64,000 nt of DNA from Sepiola atlantica (Eukaryota > Mollusca > Cephalopoda > Sepiida > Sepiolidae): assembly GCA_963556195.1 (NCBI GenBank), contig OY744533.1, positions 47,625,249-47,689,248 on the forward strand. Reading direction: 5' to 3'. The position numbers and the translations under genes are program-made. Positions 1 to 11,385 of this stretch are shown piece by piece. Below the pieces are notes generated by a model. The model saw nothing but the letters and a program-made list of their open reading frames with translations, ran no database searches and was not told where the DNA came from. Position 1 is the stretch's first letter; each line of letters begins with the position of its first letter.

Positions 1-438
1 AATATCCAGTATAGCAGCAAGTCCTGGGAGCATATACAAGAAAGAACAGTTGCAAATAAGTTATACACCATCGAGTATGTCTATGCAGTCCCTACAGCTA
101 CATATCTAGAAAACGGAGCTGTTTAACCTGACATCATGATATGGGACAAAAGGGAGAAAGTAGCAACCCTAGTTGAAGTCCCTAATGATGCAGGATTAAA
201 CAGAGCTGAAAGGAAAAGATTACGAAATACGAAGGTCTTATGTACGACATGAAAAGAAACTGAAATCTAAGGAAGGTCTCTATCATCCCAGTAATTATAG
301 GAGCCACAGGACTAATGAAAAAGGATTTCAAAAACTATCTGGCGAATATACCCGGTGAACCGAGTGCAAGAGATACAAACAATTGCTGTTAAAGGGACGG
401 TTAGAATCTTAAAAAGATCTCTTGGCTGGAGTGTCTGA
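1..438 (+). pseudogene. 3' end of an RLE-type LINE ORF, decayed
   Basis: This is the C-terminal end of a non-LTR retrotransposon polyprotein whose endonuclease is of the restriction-enzyme-like (RLE) type. Around 127-195 one frame reads PDIMIWDKREKVATLVEVP, which fits the PD...(D/E)V catalytic pattern of that domain. At 282-384 it continues as IIPVIIGATGLMKK and then a basic region. After a small frameshift near 384 it runs on as AVKGTVRILKRSLGWSV and stops at 436-438. In the family this domain nicks target DNA to prime reverse transcription. The frame is broken by several stops and shifts and the 5' part lies outside the window, so it is dead. It differs from the RLE LINE at 23.7-25.8 kb, which reads VIPVVIGTLG at the equivalent place, so two families are present. 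The antisense ORF over 312-554 is a shadow. Confidence 0.72.
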
Positions 439-1258
439 AATAGCCGGTGAATGTCTGGGATCCGGTAGGATGCCCCATTCTCAGCAAAAACAAAAAAGAA
501 AAGTTTTTTTTTAAAAGAGAGAATATATATATATATATATATTGATAGATACATAGATAGATTTAGATATATAAAGAGAGAGGAGAGTTAGGGTACCTTT
601 GTTAATGTGACCCAGTTAAAAGTGTGGAGCGCCAAAACACATCTCAAGCAAAGGGCTTGACATCTATTGGCTGATGAAAATCATAACTTAGAAAAGAGCA
701 ATAAAACCAACGAATCTTGTTATTTAGTTAAATAGAGGGAGAGAGAATGAAGGGATTTAAAAAAAATTATATATATATATATATTTTAATTTTAAAAGAA
801 ACTCTGTAGGACCTTCATTATCGGGTCGAATTTGACACAATACACACAGTCTTGCAAATTTTTCATATTCGGTACACCGTAACATCTAATGTATATAGAC
901 ACACAACATGGAAGTTAATTCAAGCACACACTTACAATAGGCAGCTAAAGTAGACAAAATATAATGAAGCAAACAATAACATAAGATATATAAAAATATG
1001 TTTGTTCTTAAATAACATATATCAATTACTTTTGAGGCTTCACAAATGCACACATTAAAATATATATTACTACTCAGATATTGAAAAAAATTAACAATGA
1101 AATTAAAGTTAAGATTTAAAATTCAAAATTAATTGCACAAATGTAAAACTCTATAAAAAATAAACTCAAATACATACAACATCATACACAGATGCACACA
1201 TGTATGTACACCGACAAATATATATGCATATATACACACACACACACTTATAAATACA
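439..1258. other. AT-rich stretch without recognisable gene
   Basis: No coding signal is visible. It holds two short (AT)n runs at about 521-542 and 762-784 and the 3' flank of the LINE end. Open frames here are short and biased by the AT repeats. Confidence 0.6.
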
Positions 1259-1262
1259 ATAT

Positions 1263-1337
<75 letters not shown>
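1259..1337. repeat. (AT)n microsatellite
   Basis: Nearly pure AT dinucleotide array of about 78 bp with one interruption near 1275. It generates the YIYIYI antisense reading frame at 1129-1365, which is not a gene. Confidence 0.95.
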
Positions 1338-1339
<2 letters not shown>

Positions 1340-1957
1340 TAGAAATTCCCAATAATATTAAGCAAGTAGATTACATAGATGACAGGTTACCTAGAAACAG
1401 GTAAATACCAACCATACATGAGTGAAAATTCCAAGTCCATATATGTACATCCTCTATCAAACAGCCCACCCTTTATAACAAAGCACCCCAAAAATCCATA
1501 GAAAAGTAGAATTAGCCCCTGATTAAATAACCTTTAATAATCATTAAAATATTGATAATGTGGCACTGAAAAATAGCGGATATAAAAATGCTCACATTAA
1601 GCATAAAATCACAGGAACCACTACAAATAGATTTTAAAATTGTAGCTGAAAATCCATTTAGTTTACACCCCCGTTTTACGAAATGCTATGAAATAAAATA
1701 GGAAATAGATTCTTAAACCCAATCAATTATTCATGCCTTAACGAAAAACAGCATATTATTAAAGTTAAAGATATGGATAAATTACTAAATAAAGGAAATG
1801 AAACTTCCATCAACTGGAAACACATTAAAATATACACATAAGGTAGCTTTTAAACAATCATTTGTCGTGGCTCACAACTGCTAAGCTATTTTATTTTGTA
1901 AAATAGTTTTCTCCAATTATTCAGTCTTTAGTAAATCTACATACTATTATTAAAAAT
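1338..1957. other. AT-rich sequence, nothing recognised
   Basis: No open frame, tRNA-like or repeat signature was recognised in this stretch. Confidence 0.5.
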
Positions 1958-2062
1958 TTATGGTGTTTTGGGAGTTTGTCTGTACGTACGTAAATAGGAA
2001 CATGTGATTGGTTGACAAAAAAGGAATAGGTAGAGTACACATTACGGTAATATGCAGATTAG
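1958..2062 (+). repeat. Repeat family D, 5' fragment
   Basis: About 100 bp matching the start of a dispersed element seen more fully at 18945-19480, 41095-41600 (minus) and 53840-54445 (minus). Shared landmarks are GGGAGTTTGTCTGT, an AAATAGGAACATG stretch, GATTGGTTGAC and GGAATAGG.AGAGTACACATTA. The copy breaks off before the B-box-like GAGTTCGAATCTC that follows in the fuller copies. Confidence 0.65.
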
Positions 2063-3030
2063 GACCCGCGCTTTAATCGACTAGGCGTCGGTAGTTGCCT
2101 GATGTTTACGTAGACGGCCGAATGCGAGAGAATAATTTAGATGAAACTAGCTAGAAAAAGTTCACATAAAAGAGGAAATGATTGGTTTATATCTCCCCCC
2201 TCTCTCTCTCTATCTCTCTCTCTCTCTCTCTCTCATCTAAAAATAACAAAAATAAAATTTGCCGTTGTCATCACTACCTGTCTCTCTTCTCTCTTACCCT
2301 CCCATTTTCTAGCGTCGATAAATTTTCTTTGGTTAATGTTTCATGATTTATTTACGAAATAAAAGAGCAAAAATATATAAATATAAAGTATAAAATAAAA
2401 ACGTCTGTTACTTAAAATACAAACCAATAAAATTGGACTTTCTCTTTAAATTGTAAGCTTTTTTTAATGTAAAGTTTTCTTTCACTTCTTAATAAATTTC
2501 TCGCCCTCCCCCCGAATATTAAATAAATAAAAAAAACAAGCATGCTGAATATTTTCATTAACCCCTACTCTTTAGGAAAAGAGGTATTTTTCCCTTTCAT
2601 TTGGCGTTAATTCCTATTTTAGGCACGTAAATTATTTAAAGTGAAATAAGTTTTGGCATTACTCATAAAGACCATATATTTTTTTTACTTAAACCATGTT
2701 TTAGTAAAAAAAACGAAAAACGAAAGTAAACATTGAAACTCCTAAATTATATCAATTTACATCGTACGCGAGAAAAGCCAAAATAAAAATTAGATCGGAA
2801 AAATATAGTTGCTATCTAAACACGTCAAGTACGAGTCTAGCTAAGGAAGAACGATTACTCACGGTTATGAAAATGTCTTTTTTAATTAAAAAATGATGAA
2901 AGAAAGTTATCGTTCTTCATTAGCTTGCATCATTCTCTTTGTTTATAAAGATGGCGACTATTTTTTCAGCCTACTTTACATTTCGGCATTTTACGTGCAC
3001 AATAAAACTTGCCATACCATACTCGCAGGC
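2063..3030. other. AT-rich unassigned sequence with a (CT)n run
   Basis: Contains a TC/CT microsatellite at about 2196-2235. The 73-residue ORF across it is driven by the repeat. Nothing else was recognised. Confidence 0.55.
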
Positions 3031-3480
3031 ATTATCTTCTCCTTTTATGGGGTGATACTCCTAGGTATTACCTCCTCTATCTTGGAAGAGGTATTTCCGA
3101 TCAAGCATAACACATCCTTTTTTTGTATGTGTGTAGGGGGTATACTCCGACGCTTTACCTTCTCCTTTGGGGGTATATTTTCATTCTTCATAATACATTC
3201 TTCCTGGGTATTACCTTCTCTTTTGGGTGGGGAGAGGATAGTATAATATATGATCGTTCCTCACGATATCATCGTCTCATTATGAATTTCTCCCTTTTTT
3301 ACAGGGTCGGAGTAAGGTCTATTACAGGGTCTATTCTATTTCATGATATCATCCTCCTAGGCATTAACTCTTCTTTGGGGGGGGGGGGGTAGTGTTCGTT
3401 CGTCATGATATAATACTCTTAGTCATTACCTCTTTTGGGGGTGTCAATGTATGCAGTTTGTTTATTATGATATCATGCTC
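3031..3480. repeat. Degenerate minisatellite, unit about 70-90 bp
   Basis: A block of imperfect tandem units recurs with the landmarks TGATATCATCCTCCTAGG, CATTACCTCTTC and a run of G residues (TTTGGGGG). Units are visible near 3045, 3140, 3200, 3260, 3345, 3405 and 3465. The overlapping ORFs at 2893-3246 and 3123-3392 read through these units in different frames, which argues against coding. Unit boundaries are approximate because copies have diverged strongly. Confidence 0.6.
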
Positions 3481-3544
3481 CTGACCTATCAAAATATGCA
3501 ACCGAAGGGAGCATATATTTGCTAGTTTAAAATATGATTACATT

Positions 3545-3546
<2 letters not shown>

Positions 3547-3602
<56 letters not shown>

Positions 3603-3614
3603 TAAATACCTTTT

Positions 3615-3684
<70 letters not shown>
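3547..3684. repeat. Two adjacent (AT)n microsatellites
   Basis: Two long AT dinucleotide tracts separated by about 20 bp of unique sequence (TGTCTAAATACCTTTTCT). Confidence 0.95.
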
Positions 3685-3685
<1 letters not shown>

Positions 3686-5627
3686 GATCACTCTCGACTA
3701 CGGGCGATTTATGTTTTATCTAGGTAATGATTTCAAAGTCGGTATTTTGATTGTCTTGCAAAGTCATAAGAATTAATCACCATCGAATTCGAAAACCAAT
3801 AATATTTGCTGATTTAAAACAGAGCGAAAGAGAGGAGATGAAAACAAGAGATTTAACAGAATAAAAAATACATACGATGTAAATTGAAATAACATAGTGG
3901 CTCATGTTATCTTAAATGAAGAATGTTCTGCAGTAATTTTAAAAATCAACACTTTTGCTTGATAAAACGTTGAATAATGCAATAGTCAATAGGAACATTT
4001 GAATTTCTTCATAAACAGTTATTTTTCTACTTTTGTAAGCCAACTCCGCTTTTCATTGGTGTACATGGATCAGTATCTACTGTTCTCGGATAGTTTCAGT
4101 GGCATAGATCAAGTCTTGTGTTTTTCCTAAGAAATGCCCATGACGACTGCCCCTTTAGTGATAACAGGTAACACTAACATCTTTGCTCACAAAACGTTGA
4201 CAAAATTTGCTGCTGATAGTAAAATGGCTTCCGTCAGAGCCTTATATTATTGCAGAAAGAAAAGTCTCTTCAACGGAACCAATCGAAACAGCAAATAACA
4301 TGGCAAATAAATATTGAAAGAATAAATGATAAGGTTTATCCATAAAAAATGAATAATTTTGTTATTGACAACCTTCTTAAGCAATAGAAGATAAAGAGTT
4401 CGTGGAGAACGAGAGTTCAGAGTGTCCATAGAACGTTCCTAGATGAAAGAATTTTTTGTCGTATAGGGGTATATTGATCAGACATGTTTTTGCCTCTTGT
4501 TTCATTTTACTTTAATCAAAGTTATCAGAAATCAAGGGGTCCCTTCCTGCAACTAACACTTGATCTCTGTATGAGATACATAGATATTTGAATATTCCAT
4601 TAAAGTTCTTTATTACCTGTCAAACGTTGAGTTAGTCAAGAAGTTAAGAACATTAATTTTTCTCTCCCCAATTGACCAGTTAATTATGTAATAAGATATC
4701 TTTCTTGTGGTCTCTTGGTCGTACCGGATTCCAGGACAAGAAATCATCTAGTCTGGTGGCGTATCCAGCTAAGTGCTGTTACTTGAGGTAACATTAGTTG
4801 GGGAAGGTGCACCATTCCTCGTATAAGCAAGTGTATAGCCGTGTCGAGGGGATCTTATTTGGGCTTCGGATACTATGTTATTTTTTATATTTTGTTAAGG
4901 TTTACTTGTAGGGTGAAGTATACTCATATCAGGTTGTCCTGACAACTCCTTGTACAGAGAAGCCGAAGACACTCGAGGATGGTTCCTAGTAGGTAATTCA
5001 CACGTGCGCGTAAATAAGATAGGCATCAACATGTGTGTATATCAGCGTACGTGTTTTGTTAATGAGAGAGTGTATCTACTACATTGTGTACGAGTAGTTT
5101 CGACTAACAGCATGTATATTGTTGGCGCTGTGTTTAGTAGTTATGAAAGTCTCCCGTTTTGTCTACCACTATTCCCTCGACACAGGGTGCCGAGGCTATT
5201 TTGTGAGCGTCGTTCTCGCATGCGTCGAATGTGGAAGAAAACCGAAAAAAGAAAAAAAAAGCTGTGTTTCGGTTTTTATAGCACGCGCTGGAATTCGGAA
5301 TGACTATCCTCGTTTTTGATTTGTCTGAAAACAAAAATCTGGTTATTGGAGATTTTGTCCAATTGAGAGTCGATAGGTAAAAACAATATTCGCTGGCGCT
5401 TTGAACAAACCGAACGGAATGGCGTGCTATTCCCAAAATAGAACCAAATAATTTAAAAGAGGAGGTGAGGGGGGGGCATGACCACGAGACAGAGCTCAAC
5501 ACTGCGATATTTAAAGACAATTAACATCAAGCTTTGCAAATCTAGACTGGGGCTACGGAGTCGTTCTTCCTGTTCACGAACCGATACACAAGTGTGTCGT
5601 TCATGAAATCCAGATACTACTGACCGA
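3685..5627. other. Unassigned sequence, no supported gene
   Basis: Moderately AT-rich. ORFs up to 128 residues occur (4950-5303 plus, 5134-5520 minus) but overlap each other on opposite strands, lack recognisable domains and have low-complexity ends. No tRNA-like or transposon terminus was recognised. Confidence 0.5.
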
Positions 5628-5682
5628 TGCTGCTACTACAACTGCTACTACAACTGCTACTACTACTACTACTACTACTACT
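5628..5682. repeat. (CTA)n / (ACT)n microsatellite
   Basis: Trinucleotide array, impure at its left end (GCTGCTACTACAACTGCTAC) and pure towards the right. It accounts for the polyserine antisense reading at 5617-5841. Confidence 0.9.
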
Positions 5683-6083
5683 CTTGCATTGCAAAGAACG
5701 TTTAGAATTAAGAAATAAATGAGATATTTTAAGAAATGTTCCATCTAGTTTATTTGAAAAGAGAAATGTAAAATAATGAAAATCAAAAAAGAATGCTAAC
5801 AATTCCGCCTTAATTAACAAGTGGATTTCATGCCAGCCCAACTGTCCGTGGGAGGCTTTAAAATTGCAATTTCTAATTAAGGTTGTATTTAGTTGTTTGT
5901 CAAATAAATAATACTAACATAAAATAAAGAAAATCTCGATTAGGATTTTGTTCGGCCTCGCATCTCAATCGTGGACTCTGTCCGTCCGACGGCCACGGTC
6001 AATTTAACATAGAATTTTACTGACTAAATACTCAGATTTACGAACGCATTTATTGCATGGATTTTAGAGGCTCTCGTCGTTGT
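5683..6083. other. Unassigned flank of the 31-bp minisatellite
   Basis: No recognised feature. A GC-richer patch around 5950-6000 (CTCGCATCTCAATCG, GTCCGTCCGACGG) gives no clear element. Confidence 0.5.
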
Positions 6084-7105
6084 TGATCTGTCACGTTTAA
6101 CTTTGAAATAAACTTTTCTTATGCATGTCACGTTTTAATTATTGATAGTATTTATTTTTGTCTGTCACCTTTAAATTTATGATATCCTTTTCTTTTTTCT
6201 GTCACGTTTGAATTTGTTGTAGAATTTTCTTTTGTCTGTCACGTTTGAATTTGTGATAGTAATTATTTTTGTCTGTCACTTTTAAATTTGTAATATAATT
6301 TTTCTGTCACCTTTAAATTTGTAATAGAATTTTTCTGTCACCTTTAAATTTGTAATAGAATTTTTCTGTCACCTTTAAATTTGTAATAGAATTTTTCTGT
6401 CAACTTTAAATTTGTGATAGAATTTGTCTGTCACCTTTAAATATGTAATAGAATTTTTCTGTCACCTTTAAATTTGTAATATAATTTTTCTGTCACCTTT
6501 AAATTTGTAATAGAATTTTTCTGTCACCTTTAAATTTGTGATAGAATTTTTCTGTCACCTTTAAATTTGTGATAGAATTTTTCTGTCACCTTTAAATGTG
6601 TAATATAATTTTTCTGTCACCTTTAAATTTGTAATATAATTTTTCTGTCACCTTTAAATATGTAATAGAATTTTTCTGTCACCTTTAAATTTGTAATATA
6701 ATTTTTCTGTTACCTTTAAATTTGTAATATAATTTGTCTGTCACCTTTAAATTTGTAATATAATTTTTCTGTCACCTTTAAATTTGTGATAGAATTTGTT
6801 TGTCACCTTTAAATTTGTAATATAATTTTTCTGTCACCTTTAAATTTGTAATATAATTTTTCTGTCACCTTTAAATTTGTAATAGAATTTGTCTGTCGCC
6901 TTTAAATTTGTAATATAATTTTTCTGTCACCTTTAAATTTGTGATATGATTTTCTTTTGTCTGCCACCTTTAAATTTGTAATTTTTTCTGTCACGTTTAC
7001 GTTTTAAAAAGCATTTTCCTTTTTCTTCACGCTTAAAATGTTTAAATCATTTACTTTTGTCTGGCTCTCGTAATTTTCGAATATCATGTTCTTTTGTCTG
7101 TCACA
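6084..7105. repeat. 31-bp tandem minisatellite, about 30 units
   Basis: The core unit is CTGTCACCTTTAAATTTG followed by TAATAGAATTTTT. The spacing between the CTGTCA landmarks is exactly 31 bp over many consecutive units (for example starts at 6301, 6332, 6363 and 6394). Roughly 22 core units run from about 6278 to 6970. Units at both edges are longer (35-41 bp), carry GTCACGTTTGAATTT in place of GTCACCTTTAAATTT and are more diverged. Variants inside the core (TAATAGAA, TAATATAA, GATAGAA) recur in a mixed order. There are no unique spacers, so it is a satellite-type array and not a CRISPR array. Confidence 0.95.
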
Positions 7106-8995
7106 CTTTAATTTGTAAAAGTACCTTTAATTTAAGACACCAGTGAAAGTAAAGGAATAACAATCAACACACAAGTGTGATATTACACAAGACAAATAAG
7201 TTGGAAATTCAAATACAAATATTTATTTCCATGAATAAAGGAAAGAGAAAACAAAAGATCCAAATATAATAGGTGGAAACGGATTTAAAAGGAATGTATC
7301 TAAACGACGAGAAAGTAATGCATTCATATAAATAATATCAGTTCATGCGAGAGAGAGAGAGAGAAAGGGAGAGATAAAAGGGGGTGAGTGAGAGAGATGG
7401 GTGTAAACTTACAATACACTGGTTTTCAATTTAGAGTGAAATTAACAGTAAGGTTAAAGAATTCAAAATGTATGAACTCTCTTTCCGTCAAGGAAGTATG
7501 TCGTCTGAATAATAGTCCCTGAGCACAGTAAATATGAGTCCGATAAGTATAGGGCGAGGATCGGTTGAGTTCTTGATAGCAGGGTCATCGCTATACAATC
7601 TTCATCCAGGCTCATGAATCAGGTTATCGGGTTGATAACCGCAGGCAGCAGCAGACGAGTTGGAGTATCATACATTCACTCCACCTGTTACTGAAAATGT
7701 CAATTGGTTCTTATCAGTGGGACAAGTTCAGAACCTTCGAAATCATCTCAATATTTTAAATTCGGCTTTTCATTCGCAATGGAAAAGCGTCAGAATAGAA
7801 AAGTTGTTCGTATCAGCTTTTCGTTGACTTGTGGGAGCTTTTGCCCAATATTCTATGTACGGTAATAAAAACATTTTTTCCTGTTTTCCTCATCTTCGTC
7901 TTCGTTCTTCTTCATAGATGTCGTCCGACAGCTGGCGTAAATTGTGAAACTGTGTTTATGTCCCCGAATTAGCAGAGTATATAGAGTATATAGTGTATAT
8001 AGATGTCAGGCGCGTGACTGGATGCTGAGGTGTTCTTTTACGTAGGTGTAAGATTTGACAGTCGATGTACTTACAGACAAGGTCGCCGGGTACGTTGATT
8101 TTTCCCGTTGGAGTGACAAAATCGACAATCAAGATCGGTGACAATGTATGTTTGGCGAGACATGAGGGGGGGGGAGCTTATAAGACGTAATAGTATATTT
8201 GTTCGCTTGAAATTATTTATCTGCTCACAAACTGAAATGACGAAAATAAAAATATACAAATCTGCTGCGATGCTCTGTCGGTATTCTGTCTGGTAAATGT
8301 ACTTATAAAATATTAGGTTCGAATCGTGGTATGACCTGATTGTGACAATTTGAGAAAACCAGGTTCCGTATGTAACAAAAATCTCTAAAATCCAACTGTT
8401 CTTCACCGTGGTAAGGGGGAATGGCAACGTAGTATTTTCAGATCTACCCGGCTAATAGGGCTCTGGTAAAAATTCAGGAGGAGTCGGCATCAGGAATTGT
8501 CGTCCCTTGGTCATTTCTGCCTCTGCGTGTGGCAAGCAAAAGCGTTTCAGGCGCGAAACCACACATGAATGGAGTGAGAGTGGCAACGTTACTGCTGCGT
8601 CATTCGTTTGTGTGTTCTGTGCCAAACCTTCCCCGACTACGCATGCAACCACTTAGCCTAAATGTTTACGGTGTCGGGGGTAAAATCTAAAATTGTGTAG
8701 GTTTACCAATGGCTGCGACGAACAAGGATGACTTCATGCAGACCAAAAAATCCTGAAGCACGATCACCGTAAGCTCTCTACAGAATTCCGACTCGTTTTA
8801 AAACAACAACAACAGCAACAACATTTGTCAATCCGTAAGTTGGTCTGTTATGCTTCAGTTTGAAATAACATTTCTATTGCTAGAATCGCTGATTGGATGG
8901 ATGTATTTCAAGAAAACAGATTTTTGTTTTCCTACACAAACACATCAAAACACGAACGGGTTTTGGTGTGTGTGTGTGTGTCTAGGGGATGGTTA
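7106..8995. other. Unassigned sequence with short simple repeats
   Basis: Contains a (GA)n run at about 7350-7366, a short run of G at 8166-8174, an ACAACAACAGCAAC run near 8804-8822 and a (TG)n run at 8965-8980. The minus-strand ORF at 8452-8652 lies in a GC-richer patch (8430-8660) that may be part of an old repeat, but I cannot name it. Confidence 0.45.
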
Positions 8996-8999
8996 CATT

Positions 9000-9339
9000 T
9001 CATCGGCCTTTTGGTCGGGATCAAAGTGTAGTATCTGTTCCGATGGATACTGCACCCTATAGACCGGTGTCGTCTTGTCATTCGGGGCTTGATTCCGCCG
9101 GTCTGTGGGTTTGTCCTGTGCAGTTCTAGGAGGTCCACCCTCCCAGGCTTTGCCTCCCCTCTTTGGGGAGGAGTAAGTTTATTGCTTACTGCTTAGGCGC
9201 CCCTACCGTGGAATGCCGACGAGGCTGCCCAGGCATTTTTTGTAGGCCAGAGTGCTCACCTTCTCGGGCGCTGGCTTTTCAAATCCCATTTTCTCGACCT
9301 TGTGTCACATCTTACCTTGTGGGAGGAAGATAAATAACG
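9000..9339 (+). mobile_element. SINE family A: U2 snRNA-like head plus shared core
   Basis: The first ~45 bp (ATCGGCCTTTTGG at 9002, then GATCAAAGTGTAGTATCTG at 9019-9037 and TTCCGATGGATAC) match the 5' region of invertebrate U2 snRNA, including the branch-point recognition stretch GTGTAGTA. After ~100 bp of linker a conserved core begins (TCTAGGAGGTCCACCCTCCC, then GGCGCCCCTACCGTGGAATG and CTGCCCAGGCATTTTTTG). The tail ends with CTTACCTTGTGGGAGGAAG followed by ATAAATA. A second full copy lies on the minus strand at 57838-58220. The absence of an ORF and the RNA-gene-derived head fit a SINE. U2-headed SINEs are an established class (described in crocodilians); membership here is my inference. 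Confidence 0.8.
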
Positions 9340-9565
9340 TTACATTTCATTTTACAGCACTACAAATACATCACTACATAAATAACGCAAATATGAAGTA
9401 AGCATGATGCCCAACGGCTTCCAAACTCGCTCTTTCCATATTTCACAGCAAATTGAATTCGTCGAAATTGAATTTTAGACAAAAATGTTCCAAGCGGTGG
9501 CAGGATGTTGTGAGTGATGTACGTTAACGATAGACGATTATGTGTTACGAACGGAAAACTCGCAC
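9340..9565. other. Unassigned spacer
   Basis: No recognised element between the U2-headed SINE and repeat G. Confidence 0.4.
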
Positions 9566-9745
9566 TTGCCATTATTATTTGGATTATTCGAACTACTGTT
9601 CTAATCTTCGGCGTTATTCACACAACGTTCTGGCCGATGTTACCTCCCACCTTTTGCAGGTGCGTCTCGTCGAACTCAAGAATCTGTACTCTTTATTTAA
9701 TCCATGGCGGTGGCTTGCTCTCCCTCAGTAAACCATGACCAGCTA
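9566..9745 (+). repeat. Repeat family G, copy 1
   Basis: About 180 bp that recurs on the minus strand at 45110-45320. Shared landmarks in order are GAACTACTGTTCTAATCTT, GTTATTCACACAACGTT, GCCGATGTTACCTC, TCGTCGAACTC, ATCCATGG.GGTGGCTTGCTC and a CCATGACC end. The 74- and 63-residue plus-strand ORFs over this region are not conserved in the second copy, so it is treated as a non-coding dispersed repeat of unknown class. Confidence 0.65.
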
Positions 9746-9889
9746 GAGGTTTTAAGTAATTTGTAATTGTATTCTTAGTATCGCCCATACTGAGGATTTA
9801 ACCTTCAACTTCAAGAAGACTGTCACTTAACACTGATTATTACTTAGAAGGACTGTTATCCGTGCTTTCGGATTGCTAAACATCGCATT

Positions 9890-10030
9890 TCCTGTTTCAG
9901 GTCAAAAACAAAGAAAGAAAAAAAGAAAACAAGGAAGAAATAAAAATTAAAATTAAAAAATAAAGAAGAATGACAAATGAAAAGAGAAAAAAAGAAAAAA
10001 AGAAAATAATAAATAGGGTAAAATAACGAG
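9890..10030. repeat. A/G-rich low-complexity tract
   Basis: Imperfect GAAA/AAAG repeats on the plus strand. It generates the F/L-rich antisense ORF at 9856-10053. Confidence 0.8.
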
Positions 10031-10429
10031 GAAAAAAGTGGTGCAACGCTCATACTTTTGTTTTTGTCATCTGCAACTCTTCCGCGCGTGCGTGTGGGCT
10101 ATATTTAATTGACACTCTGTGGCACATCCAGCGCCGTAGTAAAATACCACACAACAATTTTCACGGTTTTTATATTCAGTGAACCAATGGCCATGCACTT
10201 TTTTGTACGTGAGCCGAAGTTTACAAGAACTGCTGTTTATTTATTTTATGTGTCCCACATGAATGTTTTTAATATACATCCGTTTACTGGGGGAAGAGTC
10301 GACCGTTGTCAGTACATTCTTGTTGTGATGTCGTTCAGGAGATTCTTATCTCCTTTAATCCACTCATTATACAACGACACAAAAGAAGGTCAGATATAAA
10401 AAAAATATCTACTAAGTAGGCCCCTATCT
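10031..10429. other. Unassigned sequence
   Basis: A 96-residue plus ORF (10109-10399) is present but has no recognisable domain. It lies directly upstream of LINE-derived sequence and may be part of that element. Confidence 0.4.
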
Positions 10430-10995
10430 TCTCCAAACTCCGTGATAAATGCCTATAATAGCGTGATGAAAAATGGGCAACCAATAATCCCCCTTTTGTT
10501 GAACTATCATGAAGTCTGTTTTTTCAGTGGTTTGCCTCAAATCTCAAACTTGGACTCCGAAAACCACAACATTCCCGATTTCCCACTGCGGAGGAAAACA
10601 GCGCTAGATGAATTGGTCATCACCCTTCCCATGTCCTGGCTACAATAAAAAGAACTTGATACCCCCAAAGCATGCGGACCAAATCATATTCCTGCTATAA
10701 TTATAAAGAAATGGTCTGCTGAGCTGACACATGTCCTTCTAAACGCTATAATAAATGCCTTACAGAATCTAGCTGATAGCTCTAAAATTGCTATTGTGGT
10801 ATATGTTTTAAAGAACTCTGTAGAAAGAACTGACCCGCAAAATGATTGATTCATAAGTCTCTTCTCGCTCTTCTCTAAAATCTTTGAACCCTTAATTAAT
10901 CTACTGATAGTCAAGCACCTCGATATTGCTAAACTTCTATCTGACCAACAGAATTCTACTGCCGATATCCTTACGGTCATCTGTGAACGTATATT
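10430..10995 (+). pseudogene. CR1/Jockey-group LINE reverse transcriptase fragment
   Basis: Translation near 10648-10720 reads LDTPKACGPNHIPAIIIKK, the opening motif of the CR1/L2/Jockey-type reverse transcriptase (consensus L.tSKA.GPDgIPa). It is followed by an ELTHVLLNAIINAL segment, a decayed NYRPISLLS-like stretch (FISLFSLFSKIFEPLIN) and LLSDQQN. These correspond to the fingers domain ahead of the catalytic DD box, which is not preserved here. Stops and shifts interrupt it and the sequence switches to A/G-rich filler at ~10995, so the copy is internally deleted and dead. The antisense ORF at 10684-10980 is its shadow. Confidence 0.75.
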
Positions 10996-11135
10996 TTTAG
11001 GTCAAAAGGAGAAAAAACACAATAAATATGAGAGAAAGAATAAATTACGAAATATGAAGACGAGTAAAACGAAGAAATATATGAGAAATAAAGACAGAAA
11101 AAAGATAAAAGAAAGAAAAAGATATAATATGTGCA
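10996..11135. repeat. A/G-rich filler inside the LINE remnant
   Basis: Purine-rich imperfect GAAA/AGAAA repeats separate the RT fragment from a 3' end of the same LINE type. Either an insertion or an expansion in a deletion scar. Confidence 0.6.
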
Positions 11136-11385
11136 AGGACTTACCACTTGAGTAGCACATTACCGCGGGACTGCTTTCCTACTGATTACATCTTGATCAT
11201 CTTCAAATTCAACGATAACAAATTCTTGACGTAATCAAATGCTGTTCATAACACTGATCAATGTTATTATTCCTATAGTATTGCTCATCTTTCGGCTGAT
11301 ACTTATTCCGTATCATTAACCCTCGAGTGGCTTTTGGCATTGATAAGTAAAATAGTATCTGATAACATCAATATTATCAACCAAT
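11136..11385 (+). pseudogene. CR1-like LINE 3' end, copy 1
   Basis: The reading LPRDCFPTDYILIIFKF at about 11158-11210 is the conserved C-terminus of CR1/L2-type ORF2 (consensus R.WN.LP...FP..YnL..FKs.V). The downstream ~160 bp (ATGCTGTTCATAACACTG, GGCTGATACTTATTCCGT, CTCGAGTGGCTTTTGGC) matches the 3' UTR of the copy at 31640-32010. It is probably the same insertion as the RT fragment upstream. Confidence 0.75.

Noticed and set aside
2893..3392. 117- and 89-residue plus ORFs
   Set aside because: They run through imperfect tandem units in different frames.
4950..5520. Overlapping ORFs of 117, 66 and 128 residues
   Set aside because: They lie on opposite strands over the same DNA, with K/E- or F-rich ends and no domain.
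6084..7105. CRISPR array
   Set aside because: Units are contiguous 31-bp repeats without unique spacers, in a eukaryotic context.
10684..10980. 98-residue minus ORF
   Set aside because: Antisense to the CR1-like reverse transcriptase fragment.
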